A stretch of 64,000 bases of DNA from the NCBI RefSeq assembly GCF_001293125.1, contig NZ_CP009312.1, forward strand, positions 186,001 through 250,000, given 5' to 3'. Every line of letters begins with the position of its first letter. Position 1 is the first letter of the stretch. The position numbers were made by a program, and so were the translations under genes. Of this stretch, positions 28,796 through 37,683 are shown piece by piece. Origin of the DNA: Lawsonella clevelandensis. GTDB taxonomy: Bacteria; Actinomycetota; Actinomycetes; Mycobacteriales; Mycobacteriaceae. A model generated the notes under the pieces. It was not told the DNA's origin. It searched no databases and saw only the letters and a list, made by a program, of their open reading frames with translations.

Positions 28796-30514
28796 CTAAG
28801 CGAAGATGATGTTGAGGGCGATGACCAGCACCAGTGAGATGATGGCCAACGGGACCGGACGGCGGTACCATGCACGACCAACATCACGCGGATCGTGGAA
28901 GTGCTCCTTCGGGGTCTCAGAGTAGACGAAGCCCACCAGCTCGCTTGCCGGCTTGGGCTTGGTGAAGATAGAGACCACCACAGCCAGCAGCACGTCCACT
29001 ACGAAAGCGGTGATGGCGCACATGAAGGCGAGGCCCTGACCCGGAAGGTGAATGACTCCCACCTGGCCGAGAACAAAGACCACCACAGCGGACAGAGTGC
29101 CGCCCAGTAGCGAGACCCAACCTGCAGTCGGAGTCATGCGCTTCCAGAACATACCCACGATGAACGTTGCGAACAGCGGTGCGTTGAAGAAGCCAAACAG
29201 GGTCTGCAGGTAATCCATCAGGTTGGAGAAGGAAGCAGCCAGCAGAGAGGTACCAATAGCAATGACGGTGGCGACTACAGTGACGATACGTCCTGCATTC
29301 AGGTAGTACTTGTCGTCCTTGTCCTTCTTGATGTAACGCTGCCAGATGTCGTAGGTGAAGACGGCGTTGAAGGAGGAGATGTTGGCAGCCATACCAGTGG
29401 TGAAGGATGCCAAAAGACCGGCCAGCACGACACCGAGGAGGCCGTTAGGAAGCACGTCACGCATCAACAGCAGGATAGCGTCATTGTACTTGAGACCATC
29501 AAACGCTGCGGTGGCGGCAGAAGCGCCGTCAGCATAAGCCATTCCCTTGTAGGCCATCATTTCGTTGACGAGAACTGCGGCGATCATACCGGGCAGAACG
29601 ACAATGAAGGGGATGAACATCTTGGGGAAGGAACCAATAATCGGGGTGCAGCGAGCGGAATCCATGGTGTTAGAAGCCATAGCGCGTTGAACCTCGACGA
29701 AGTTGGTGGTCCAGTAACCGAAGGACAGCACGAAGCCGAGGCCAAAGACGATGCCGATCACTGAAAGGACGGGACTGTTGAAACCGGAGAGGGCTTCGCC
29801 CGGCCAGGTGTGCAGCTGCTGATCGCCTAGTAGACCATCGTTGATGACCTTTTCTTTGAGTCCGTTCCACCCACCCACACGGTGCAGACCGATAAGGGTG
29901 AGGGGAAGCAGGCCGGCCACCACGACGAAGAACTGCATAACTTCGTTGTAGATAGCGGCGGAGAGACCACCGAGGGTGATGTAAGCCAGCACGATGACGC
30001 CGCCAATGATGAGGGACACCCAGGTGGGCAAGCCGAAGAGGCGGTTCACCACAAGCTGCAGCAGGTAGAGGTTAGTACCAGCGATGAAGAGCTGCGACAG
30101 TGCGAACGAGAGGGAGTTCACGAGGTGTGCACCCACACCGAAACGCTCGTGCATGAACTCCGGCACCGAACGCACCTTAGAGCCGTAGTAGAACGGCATC
30201 ATGACCACGCCGAGGAACAGCATGGCAGGGATGGTGCCTACCCAGTAGTAGTGGAAGGTCGGGAAGCCGTACTGGGCACCAGTAGCGGACATACCCATAA
30301 GTTCAGTGGCACCGAGGTTGGCAGAGATGAATGCCAGACCGGTAACCCATGCGGGCAAGTTACGCCCAGAAAGGAAAAAGTCGATACTGCTCGAAACCTT
30401 GCGTCGGGCCAGCATGCCGATGCTCAGAATGAAGCAGAAATATACTGCGATGATCAGGTAGTCCACCCATATGGCGTCTAGCCTGAAGTCTACCGCGCCT
30501 TCAGCGAGGATCAT
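28796..30514 (-). CDS. Sodium/solute symporter, probably for galactose or another sugar
   Basis: SSS-family (SGLT-like) sodium-coupled transporter, 572 residues and about 14 membrane segments. Family features are FFLSGRNLPAWVTGLAFISANLGATE (span near residues 46-71) and FGYWTTNFVEVQRAMAS. The sodium-site serine/threonine region near residues 370-380 (FTTGMAANISSFNAVF) is present. GAAGGAG precedes the ATG. Its neighbours galT and galK suggest galactose as substrate; the sequence alone would also allow glucose or another sugar. Confidence 0.88.
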   Translation of the reverse strand: MILAEGAVDFRLDAIWVDYLIIAVYFCFILSIGMLARRKVSSSIDFFLSGRNLPAWVTGLAFISANLGATELMGMSATGAQYGFPTFHYYWVGTIPAMLFLGVVMMPFYYGSKVRSVPEFMHERFGVGAHLVNSLSFALSQLFIAGTNLYLLQLVVNRLFGLPTWVSLIIGGVIVLAYITLGGLSAAIYNEVMQFFVVVAGLLPLTLIGLHRVGGWNGLKEKVINDGLLGDQQLHTWPGEALSGFNSPVLSVIGIVFGLGFVLSFGYWTTNFVEVQRAMASNTMDSARCTPIIGSFPKMFIPFIVVLPGMIAAVLVNEMMAYKGMAYADGASAATAAFDGLKYNDAILLLMRDVLPNGLLGVVLAGLLASFTTGMAANISSFNAVFTYDIWQRYIKKDKDDKYYLNAGRIVTVVATVIAIGTSLLAASFSNLMDYLQTLFGFFNAPLFATFIVGMFWKRMTPTAGWVSLLGGTLSAVVVFVLGQVGVIHLPGQGLAFMCAITAFVVDVLLAVVVSIFTKPKPASELVGFVYSETPKEHFHDPRDVGRAWYRRPVPLAIISLVLVIALNIIFA

Positions 30515-30979
30515 TGGTCTCCTTCAAGTCGCCCATTGTCGCTCTCGATGTGACAGTGCGCTGTCCAGCGGTTAATTCACACCTAAAGCGAGACTATGAC
30601 CCGACGTTTTTGTCATTCATTGGTGGCCGTGGAGGCACGCCTTAGGTACCGAACGTTTTGCTCAGTCGGGATTACACTAACAGTCCAGGCTTTCCTGAGA
30701 ATGAAAATTGGCAACCGTTAAAGCGCTTCTGAATCGTTTTCTCTTGCAGTATTTACCCATGATTAACGGGCAGGATGGGGCTTAGCTGGGATTTCTACAC
30801 AGCCCTAGAGTGGCTATCTTCATGCAACAGGAGAACCCGATTCAGTGAAACAATTTGCCACCGCTGCTGTACGCTGAAGCCCCGATCCTCAGGAAAAGGA
30901 TCGGGGCTTCAGAACACCGTATAGTACGCGCCTGCTACGACGGTGTCACTAGCAGCAACGCAGGATGGGTACCAACGTC
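30515..30979. other. Intergenic region upstream of the symporter
   Basis: No gene is visible in these 465 bases. They contain the pnp terminator at 30874-30912 and the control region of the symporter operon. A palindromic AAGCGCTT at 30721-30728, preceded by AACCGTTA, resembles the core of LacI-family operators. I found no convincing -35/-10 pair. Confidence 0.5.
30874..30912. terminator. Terminator after pnp
   Basis: CTGAAGCCCCGATCCT (30874-30889) and AGGATCGGGGCTTCAG (30897-30912) form a 16-bp perfect stem with a 7-base loop. It lies 68 bases beyond the pnp stop on the minus strand; no T-run follows. Confidence 0.8.
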
Positions 30980-33235
30980 TTACTCGTTATCGTCACTATC
31001 ATCCACAGGCACCAGGGAGATCTTGCCTCGCTTATCAATATCAGCAATCTCCACCTGCAGTTTATCGCCAACATTGACAACGTCTTCAACCTTGGCAATG
31101 CGCTTACCCTTGCCCAGTTTCGAAATGTGTACCAGGCCGTCACGTCCCGGCAGCAACGACACGAACGCACCAAAGGCGGTGGTCTTCACCACAGTACCGA
31201 GGAACCGTTCACCGACCTTCGGGAGCTGCGGGTTAGCAATCGCATTAATGAGGTCGATGGCAGCTTGTGCGGCATCCCCATTGGTGGCAGAGACATAGAC
31301 CGTACCGTCATCCTCGATAGAGATATTGGCGCCAGTCTCCTCGGTAATGGCGTTGATCTGCTTACCCTTAGGGCCGATGACCTCGCCAATCTTGTCGACG
31401 GGGATCTGAATGCTAGTGATCCGCGGAGCGTAGGGGCTCAGCTCATCGGGGGCGTCAATAGCTTCATTCATCACATCAAGGATAGTGAGGCGTGCATCAC
31501 GAGCCTGTGTGAGAGCAGCTGCCAGTACGTGGGAGGGGATGCCGTCGAGTTTAGTGTCAAGCTGCAGGGCGGTAATGAAGTCCTTGGTACCAGCCACCTT
31601 GAAGTCCATATCGCCAAAGGCATCTTCGGCGCCAAGGATGTCAGTAAGGGCCTGGTACTGCATTTCGCCATCGACCTCATCGGAAACCAGACCCATTGCG
31701 ATACCGGCAACCGGAGCCTTCAGCGGCACACCTGCATTGAGGAGCGACATAGTGGAGGCGCAGACCGAACCCATCGAGGTGGATCCATTAGAACCGAGAG
31801 CCTCGGAAACCTGGCGGATGGCGTAGGGGAAATCCTCACGAGACGGGATCATCGGCAGCAGGGCACGCTCAGCCAGAGCACCGTGGCCAATTTCACGGCG
31901 CTTCGGGGAGCCGACACGGCCGGTGTCGCCGGTGGAATAAGGGGGGAAGTTGTAATGGTGGATGTAGCGCTTGCTCTCCTCGGGGCCGAGGGAGTCGATC
32001 TGCTGCTCCATCTTCAGCATGTCAAGGGTGGTCACACCCATAATCTGGGTTTCCCCGCGCTCAAAGAGAGAGGAACCGTGGGCGCGCGGAATCACCTCAA
32101 CTTCTGCGGAAAGGGCACGGATGTCGGTGACGTCACGGCCGTCAATACGGAAATGATCTTTGAGGATACGCTGTCGAATGATCTTCTTGGTGATGGCCTT
32201 GTAAGCACCGCCAATTTCACTCTCGCGTCCTTCGAACTGCTCAGCAAGCTCCTCAAACACCTTCTCTTTGAGCTCAGTGTCGGCAGCTTCGCGTTCTTGC
32301 TTGTCTGCGATGGTGTAGATCTTCTCCAGTTCCGCCGTGGCAGCCTTCTCCACTGCCTCGAAGGAATCGTCTTGATATGCCGGGTAGAGAGGGAATTCTG
32401 CAGTTTCCTTGGCGGCTACGCCCGCAAGCTGCTGCTGAGCCTGGCAAAGCTGTGCGATGAAGGGCTTGGCAGCTTCCAGACCACCTGCAACGACCTCTTC
32501 AGTGGGAGCTTGTGCGCCACCGCCGACGAGCTCCACTACCTCTTCGGTTGCGCCAGCTTCCACCATCATGATGGCGATCTCCGGACTGCCGGTGCCGTCA
32601 TCTTCGGAAACAATACGACCGGCCACCGCCATGTTGAATACAGCCATCTTGAGCTGTTCGACAGTCGGGAAGCACACCCACTGCCCCTCCGGGTTGGATT
32701 CGGTGGGGATAAGGGCGATGCGGACACCACCAACCGGCCCAGAGAACGGCAGGCCAGCCAGCTGGGTGGAGCAGGACGCAGCGTTAATGGCGACACAGTC
32801 GTAGATGTCGCCGGGTCGCAGGCTCAGCATGGTAACAACCACCTGCACCTCGTTACGCAGACCAGACACGAAGCTGGGGCGGAGCGGACGGTCGATAAGC
32901 CGGCAGGTAAGAATAGCGTCAGTGGTCGGGCGACCTTCGCGGCGGAAAAAGTTGCCGGGGATCCGTCCCGCAGCATACATGCGTTCTTCCACGTCAACCG
33001 TCAGAGGGAAGAAGTCAAAACCTTCCCGGGGTTGCTTAGAAGCGGTGGTGCACGACAGCATCATTGTTTCGTCATCGAGGTACACAACTGCGGAACCCGC
33101 AGCTTGCTTTGCCAGACGGCCAGTCTCGAAACGGACATTACGCGTGCCAAAAGCACCGTTATCGATGGTGGTTTCGGTTTCGAAAACGCCCTCTTCCACC
33201 TCGAACTCACGGAGTTCAGTCATAGGGTTATGCAT
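30980..33235 (-). CDS. pnp: Polyribonucleotide nucleotidyltransferase / bifunctional GpsI
   Basis: 3'-5' phosphorolytic exoribonuclease. Two RNase PH domains ([19 protein letters not shown] at the start; second domain from about residue 370 with [13 protein letters not shown]) are followed by a KH domain ([16 protein letters not shown]) and an S1 domain ending in SLVPVDD. I chose the ATG at 33235, giving about 751 residues, close to the mycobacterial protein; the ATG at 33223 is also possible. A 799-residue frame on the opposite strand is a shadow. rpsO normally lies directly upstream but is separated here by a plus-strand gene. Confidence 0.95.
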   Translation of the reverse strand: MHNPMTELREFEVEEGVFETETTIDNGAFGTRNVRFETGRLAKQAAGSAVVYLDDETMMLSCTTASKQPREGFDFFPLTVDVEERMYAAGRIPGNFFRREGRPTTDAILTCRLIDRPLRPSFVSGLRNEVQVVVTMLSLRPGDIYDCVAINAASCSTQLAGLPFSGPVGGVRIALIPTESNPEGQWVCFPTVEQLKMAVFNMAVAGRIVSEDDGTGSPEIAIMMVEAGATEEVVELVGGGAQAPTEEVVAGGLEAAKPFIAQLCQAQQQLAGVAAKETAEFPLYPAYQDDSFEAVEKAATAELEKIYTIADKQEREAADTELKEKVFEELAEQFEGRESEIGGAYKAITKKIIRQRILKDHFRIDGRDVTDIRALSAEVEVIPRAHGSSLFERGETQIMGVTTLDMLKMEQQIDSLGPEESKRYIHHYNFPPYSTGDTGRVGSPKRREIGHGALAERALLPMIPSREDFPYAIRQVSEALGSNGSTSMGSVCASTMSLLNAGVPLKAPVAGIAMGLVSDEVDGEMQYQALTDILGAEDAFGDMDFKVAGTKDFITALQLDTKLDGIPSHVLAAALTQARDARLTILDVMNEAIDAPDELSPYAPRITSIQIPVDKIGEVIGPKGKQINAITEETGANISIEDDGTVYVSATNGDAAQAAIDLINAIANPQLPKVGERFLGTVVKTTAFGAFVSLLPGRDGLVHISKLGKGKRIAKVEDVVNVGDKLQVEIADIDKRGKISLVPVDDSDDNE

Positions 33236-33687
33236 CTTTCGTCTGGGAGCTGCCCAGTCGAAAACATGGTCATCGATCGAAGCTGCCGGAATACTGCCCC
33301 TTCCCACACCCCGACACAGCTCATCTGTTTCTCGTCTTATGCCACGTCAGAAAGGATTTTGTGAAGAGAATAGGTCCGACAACCACCACCGAGGACCGTT
33401 CACACGTAGGTCAGCTCCAATGGGTTAGCCTCAAGCAGGCTTTAGTGACACTCCTAGTGTAGCAAATCCCGAGGTAGCACATATAGTAGTCGTGTCGTGG
33501 GCGCGCTCCTGGCCGTTGATATGCTGCAGGTCACCTCTCCCCTATTACGTCCCTCGGGTCTTTTCCGGCATACTAGAACCTAACAATCGATGTGATTCTG
33601 GCGTACATGACACGGCGGAATTATCACGCGGAGACCGTGCTTCCTCCCTACCCCCCGAGAAACGCACCACACCAGAAAGGCTACACC
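33236..33687. other. Divergent intergenic region pnp / phosphoribosyltransferase
   Basis: These 452 bases hold no gene I can support. A short dyad ACACT-CCT-AGTGT is at 33448-33460 and a TATAGT element at 33482-33487, without a matching -35. It presumably holds promoters for both flanking genes. Confidence 0.45.
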
Positions 33688-34182
33688 GTGACCGATACGT
33701 CGCCTGATCGTGAAGTACTGACGTGGGAAGGATTTGGTTCCGCCTCTCGTGAACTTGCACAAATGGTTGCCGATGATGGGTACCGGCCTGACCTCATTCT
33801 CTCTATCGCCCGCGGGGGACTCTTTGTCGCAGGTGCCTTGGGCTACGCCCTCGATGTAAAGAACCTCCACGTGATGAACGTGGAGTACTACACCGGTATA
33901 AACGAACGGCTCGATCTCCCCGTTATGCTCCCTCCAGTTCCGAAGCCGGGCATGCTGCAGGGCGCTCGTGTGCTGATCACCGATGATGTTGCTGATACCG
34001 GTGCTACACTTCGATTCGTCTACGACTTCGTGCACGAATACGTCGCTGATGTACGCTGCGCGGTGGTCTTCGAAAAGTCTCACTCCACGGTAAAGTGCGA
34101 ATACGTGTGGAAGCGCACCGATCGGTGGATCAACTTCCCGTGGTCGACCCTGCCGCCCGTGGAGTTCCCCGACGGCATCTAA
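33688..34182 (+). CDS. Phosphoribosyltransferase (xanthine/hypoxanthine type)
   Basis: A 164-residue type I phosphoribosyltransferase. The PRPP loop is VLITDDVADTGATL, and SIARGGLFVAGALGYAL and KRTDRWINFPWS resemble Gpt/xanthine-guanine enzymes. I chose the GTG at 33688 with AGAAAGG upstream; the frame is open to 33592 but the added residues are not conserved in character. It is the only plus-strand gene in the pnp-rpsO-rbfA region and separates pnp from rpsO. The exact base is not readable from sequence. Confidence 0.83.
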   Translation: MTDTSPDREVLTWEGFGSASRELAQMVADDGYRPDLILSIARGGLFVAGALGYALDVKNLHVMNVEYYTGINERLDLPVMLPPVPKPGMLQGARVLITDDVADTGATLRFVYDFVHEYVADVRCAVVFEKSHSTVKCEYVWKRTDRWINFPWSTLPPVEFPDGI

Positions 34183-34202
34183 TTTCTGCCGATAACGAAC
34201 CT

Positions 34203-34235
34203 GTGGCCCTGTTCCTCTCCCTGGAGTAGGGCCAC
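34203..34235 (+). terminator. Terminator after the phosphoribosyltransferase
   Basis: GTGGCCCT (34203-34210) pairs with AGGGCCAC (34228-34235), followed by TTCCTTATTGT. It lies 21 bases beyond the stop codon. Confidence 0.7.
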
Positions 34236-34321
34236 TTCCTTATTGTCGTTGTCGCCTACCTGCGTGTGGTGTTTCCACCGCTTGGTCTTTTCTACCCGTC
34301 CACTGACACCTGCTCACAAAA

Positions 34322-34361
34322 AAGCCCCTCTCCTGGGAAACACTTCCACAGAAAGGGGCTT
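34322..34361 (-). terminator. Terminator after rpsO
   Basis: On the minus strand AAGCCCCT and AGGGGCTT form the outer stem with an inner GGAA/TTCC arm, followed by TTTTTTG. This is a standard rho-independent terminator for rpsO. Confidence 0.85.
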
Positions 34362-34403
34362 AGATGCACTGAACGTCAGCTACGCCTCGTCTAATAACGC
34401 ATG

Positions 34404-34673
34404 CTAGCGGCGCAAACCAAGACGCTCAATCAGGGAGCGGTAGCGCTCAATGTCGACATCTGCAAGGTACTTAAGCAGACGCTTGCGACGACCAACGAGG
34501 AGCAGCAGGCCACGGCGCGAATGGTGATCGTGCTTGTGAACCTTGAGGTGCTCGGTGAGGTCAGAGATTCGCTTCGACAGGAGGGCCACCTGGGCCTCCG
34601 GGGAACCGGTATCGGTGTCATGCAGACCGTACTCGGCGAGGATTTCCTTCTTCTCAGCGGACGAAAGGGCCAC
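34404..34673 (-). CDS. rpsO: 30S ribosomal protein S15
   Basis: Binds 16S rRNA helix 22 in the small subunit. The 89 residues include the signature [20 protein letters not shown] and the basic end [13 protein letters not shown]. Translation starts with GTG at 34673 behind AAGGAG. It lies upstream of pnp with one opposite-strand gene between, and follows ribF on the same strand. Confidence 0.97.
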   Translation of the reverse strand: MALSSAEKKEILAEYGLHDTDTGSPEAQVALLSKRISDLTEHLKVHKHDHHSRRGLLLLVGRRKRLLKYLADVDIERYRSLIERLGLRR

Positions 34674-34815
34674 GAGATAACTCCTTGTTTTTCAGTGTCG
34701 TGTATTAATAGAGCCTCTCCCCTTAACAGCAGGGGGAAGATGGTGCACCGCCACGAACCACAGTGAACACCGAGCTGTCAGTCTATCAGGAGACAGCACA
34801 AAATTGTGAAATCCC

Positions 34816-34847
34816 CGCAGCAGCATGCCCCTACAGGCACTGCTGCG
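34816..34847 (-). terminator. Hairpin after ribF
   Basis: CGCAGCAG (34816-34823) pairs with CTGCTGCG (34840-34847), with an inner TGCC/GGCA arm and a two-base bulge. It lies 23 bases past the ribF stop. The T-run is poor. Confidence 0.5.
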
Positions 34848-34870
34848 TTACGCCCCCGTAGCGATGCCCA

Positions 34871-35908
34871 CTACCACAGTTCAGTCGGGGGAACGGCGGA
34901 GTCCTCCAGGATCTCTCGTGTCTTCGCCACATCGCGATGCATGTGCTCCAAGAGATCATCAACGGAGTCAAACTTTTCCATTCCACGCACTCGATCGACA
35001 AACTCGACAACCGCGTATCGGTGGTAGAGGTCAGCGTCCTCGTCAAGAACGAAAGCTTCAACGGTGCGGACCGCCCCGTCAAAGGTGGGATTTGTCCCTA
35101 CCGACACCGCCGTGGGGTACCACTTCTGCGGCTCGATCGTGCCCTCTACCGGGCCTTCATCAACGATGGCGAACCAGCCGGCATAAACGCCATCGGCCGG
35201 GAGCGCAATATCACTAGCAAAGCTGATATTGGCAGTGGGGAAACCTAACTGGCGCCCGCCTCGGCCGGCTCCATGAACCACTTCCCCTTCTACTCGTGGG
35301 AGGTGGCCAAGCGCCTGGATAGCATCCCTAATGCGAGAATCTGCCAGCGACTGTCGGATGTAGGTACTGGACACGGTATGCCCGTCTTCTTTGAGAAGGG
35401 GAACAATCTCGGTGGTGAAACCGTACTCCTCCCCCAACTGGGTAAGAACCTCCGGGGTGCCCGCGGCACGTGCACCGAAGGTAAAGTTCTCTCCCACCAC
35501 AACATGCTCTGCGTGGAGCCTATCTACCAGCACTTCTTTCACGAAGTCTGCAGGAGCCTGGCCAGCACGTTCCGGGGTAAAGCTGAGGACGACAAACTCA
35601 TCGATCCCGATTTCATGCGCCAGCTGGGCACGGAATTCGAGAGTAGAAAGTCGGAGGGGAGCAATACCTTTACCCACCACTGAAGAGGGATGGGGGTGGA
35701 AACTGAGCATGAGAGAGGTGATGCCATGCTTCTCCGCGTAGTGGGCGGCAGCTGTCGCCAAACGAGCGTGTCCCCGGTGGAGCCCATCAAAAACCCCAAT
35801 GGTGACAACGCTAGGGCCACGGTCGAGCGGATAGTTTTCTACGCCTTGCCAAATATGCACATTACCAGGGTAATGGGTGAGAGCCGATGGAGGGAATTGA
35901 GGAAGCAT
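34871..35908 (-). CDS. ribF: Bifunctional riboflavin kinase / FAD synthetase
   Basis: Makes FMN and then FAD from riboflavin. The N-terminal FAD synthetase nucleotidyl-transfer motif is GVFDGLHRGH, with TYIRQSLADSRI later; the C-terminal riboflavin kinase has GRQLGFPTANI and the acidic EAFVLDEDADLY. The start is uncertain: I used the ATG at 35908 (345 residues); a GTG at 35860 begins closer to where homologues start, and the frame is open to 36001. It follows truB by 28 bases. Confidence 0.93.
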   Translation of the reverse strand: MLPQFPPSALTHYPGNVHIWQGVENYPLDRGPSVVTIGVFDGLHRGHARLATAAAHYAEKHGITSLMLSFHPHPSSVVGKGIAPLRLSTLEFRAQLAHEIGIDEFVVLSFTPERAGQAPADFVKEVLVDRLHAEHVVVGENFTFGARAAGTPEVLTQLGEEYGFTTEIVPLLKEDGHTVSSTYIRQSLADSRIRDAIQALGHLPRVEGEVVHGAGRGGRQLGFPTANISFASDIALPADGVYAGWFAIVDEGPVEGTIEPQKWYPTAVSVGTNPTFDGAVRTVEAFVLDEDADLYHRYAVVEFVDRVRGMEKFDSVDDLLEHMHRDVAKTREILEDSAVPPTELW

Positions 35909-35936
35909 CGACAAAGCCCAACGAAACGGTAAACAA

Positions 35937-36887
35937 CTACTGCAAGGTGGCTGGGCGCGCGACAAAAACAGACCGTACAGTCCCCGGGTCTGCCTTCGCA
36001 AACGTCTCTTCTAGCAGTGCAATTGTGTGCCCCTCTGGGTCAACCCCAGCATAGATTCCGGGGAGACCAGCAGGAGCGATACGCTGTCCCAATGCCACTT
36101 TGGTCGCTTCCTCAGCTGAAAGATGACGAGTATCTCTCCCCATGCATGTAGCAGTGTCCAGGTCGAGGGTAAGGTGGGCCCGCTCCCCTGCGTCGATTGC
36201 GGCTTTATATTTCTCCAGGGGCTGCGCCCATGACAGGTCGAAGGCCCCGACTCGCGTACGTCGCAATGCAGCGAGATGTGCATGCAGCCCTACCCGTGCG
36301 GCTAGATCGCGGGCAAGAGCCCGCACATAGGTGCCGGCTGAACAGCTCACCATAGCGTTGAGCTGCCACCACCCCTCGGGAGTGCGATGGATGTCCGACA
36401 AGGAAAACTCATCCACATGGATCGGGCGTGCCGCCAGTTCAACGGACTCTCCCCGCCGTACACGCTCGTAGGCGCGCACCCCTTGAACTTTAATTGCCGA
36501 GACGGCAGAAGGAACCTGCTGACTATCGCCTATGAACTGGGCTGCAGCATCGTGCAGTTGGGTTTCGGTGAGAGCGTCCAAAAGCTCGGGAGCATCCGTA
36601 GCACACACCTCACCCTCCGCATCTTCTGTAGAGGTCGCCTGGCCGATCACGATAGTGGCCTGGTAACTCTTCGATTCCTGCAGAAGGAACGGCAGCAGCT
36701 TTGTGCCCCGCTCAATTCCCACAACGAGCACACCGGTGGCAGCAGGATCGAGGGTGCCGGAGTGACCGACGCGACGGGTGTGGAAAGCCCTTCGCAATAC
36801 AGAAACAACATCATGGCTGGTCATACCGGCGGGTTTATCAACGACGACAAGTCCAGAGTCAGCCAAGGAAACAGGACGACGAGACAT
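35937..36887 (-). CDS. truB: tRNA pseudouridine(55) synthase
   Basis: Isomerises U55 in tRNA. The catalytic aspartate is in HSGTLDPAATGVLVVG, and GLVVVDKPAGMTSHDVV is the family start. The ATG at 36887 gives 316 residues and lies 5 bases after the PPTase stop; the frame is open to 36986 but that part overlaps the PPTase gene. The C-terminal PUA-like domain is present. Confidence 0.95.
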   Translation of the reverse strand: MSRRPVSLADSGLVVVDKPAGMTSHDVVSVLRRAFHTRRVGHSGTLDPAATGVLVVGIERGTKLLPFLLQESKSYQATIVIGQATSTEDAEGEVCATDAPELLDALTETQLHDAAAQFIGDSQQVPSAVSAIKVQGVRAYERVRRGESVELAARPIHVDEFSLSDIHRTPEGWWQLNAMVSCSAGTYVRALARDLAARVGLHAHLAALRRTRVGAFDLSWAQPLEKYKAAIDAGERAHLTLDLDTATCMGRDTRHLSAEEATKVALGQRIAPAGLPGIYAGVDPEGHTIALLEETFAKADPGTVRSVFVARPATLQ

Positions 36888-36892
36888 GCCGC

Positions 36893-37675
36893 TTAGTCTA
36901 CCTGTGGGGCGGGAAGAACCAACGCAGTGACAATGAGCCCCTCCTCCACCACCCACACCCCGCTGCATTCTGCGAATTCCATGCACTGTGGGGAGGTGTC
37001 CTCATAGAGCGCCAGTACCTGCTCTTCAACTCGTGCAGTAAAACGTCCCGAACCGGAAAGATAGGTTGTCGTCTCAGATGTCTTTGCGGTAACGCTGTCC
37101 ACGATGAGATTCAGCTCTGCGTCCTCAAATCCTAGCCAGGCACCAGTAACCGGATACCAGGCTTTGTAGAGGGCTTCCTTTGCGGAAAAAAGTACCGTGT
37201 CAAGGGGAAGATGAGCAGCTTGTTGGCTGAGGTGCTGCCGTTCACCTGGACTGGCAATTGACTCCAGCACATCGGGAGGCAAAGGTCCGGCACGTTCGGC
37301 ATCGAGACCTAATGTCAGAACCCGATCGGTCGTCGCGACGAGTGCGCATTGGAATCCATGTGTGTGTGCCAAGGCTCCGCACACCCCAACAGGCCATAGT
37401 GGCGCGCGTTGTTCATCGCGGAGAAGATCCACACGTGGGTAACCAAGTGTGCTGAGCAGCTCGTGAGCGAGGAGACGTGTTCGTGCAAATTCCCATTGAC
37501 GGCTGGGAACGGCTTGTGCTACGAGCTCTCTCTCTGCTGGGAGGAGCTGGGCAAGCGCTTCCGCAGCGGCGGCCGAAGTAGCGGTGAAATCTTCGTCATC
37601 GCAGAAGCAGTTTCCGTTCACCCCGTGACCAAGATGAGAAACAAGCTGATAGAAAGTATAAAGGTGCTGGCTCAT
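36893..37675 (-). CDS. pptT: 4'-phosphopantetheinyl transferase, PptT/EntD type
   Basis: Transfers phosphopantetheine from CoA to carrier domains. The magnesium site is in LGLDAERAG and the second motif is FSAKEALYKAWYP. At 260 residues it resembles the PptT that activates mycolic-acid and polyketide synthases in mycobacteria, and it occupies the same place after truB (pptT Rv2794c, as I recall). It follows the MATE gene by 8 bases. EntD-like siderophore use is an alternative. Confidence 0.88.
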   Translation of the reverse strand: MSQHLYTFYQLVSHLGHGVNGNCFCDDEDFTATSAAAAEALAQLLPAERELVAQAVPSRQWEFARTRLLAHELLSTLGYPRVDLLRDEQRAPLWPVGVCGALAHTHGFQCALVATTDRVLTLGLDAERAGPLPPDVLESIASPGERQHLSQQAAHLPLDTVLFSAKEALYKAWYPVTGAWLGFEDAELNLIVDSVTAKTSETTTYLSGSGRFTARVEEQVLALYEDTSPQCMEFAECSGVWVVEEGLIVTALVLPAPQVD

Positions 37676-37683
37676 GATAGTGC

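Noticed and set aside
30965-33364. 799-residue open frame on the plus strand opposite pnp
   Set aside because: It is the exact antisense of pnp, lacks any recognisable domain or ribosome binding site, and reflects GC-biased codon use of the real gene.
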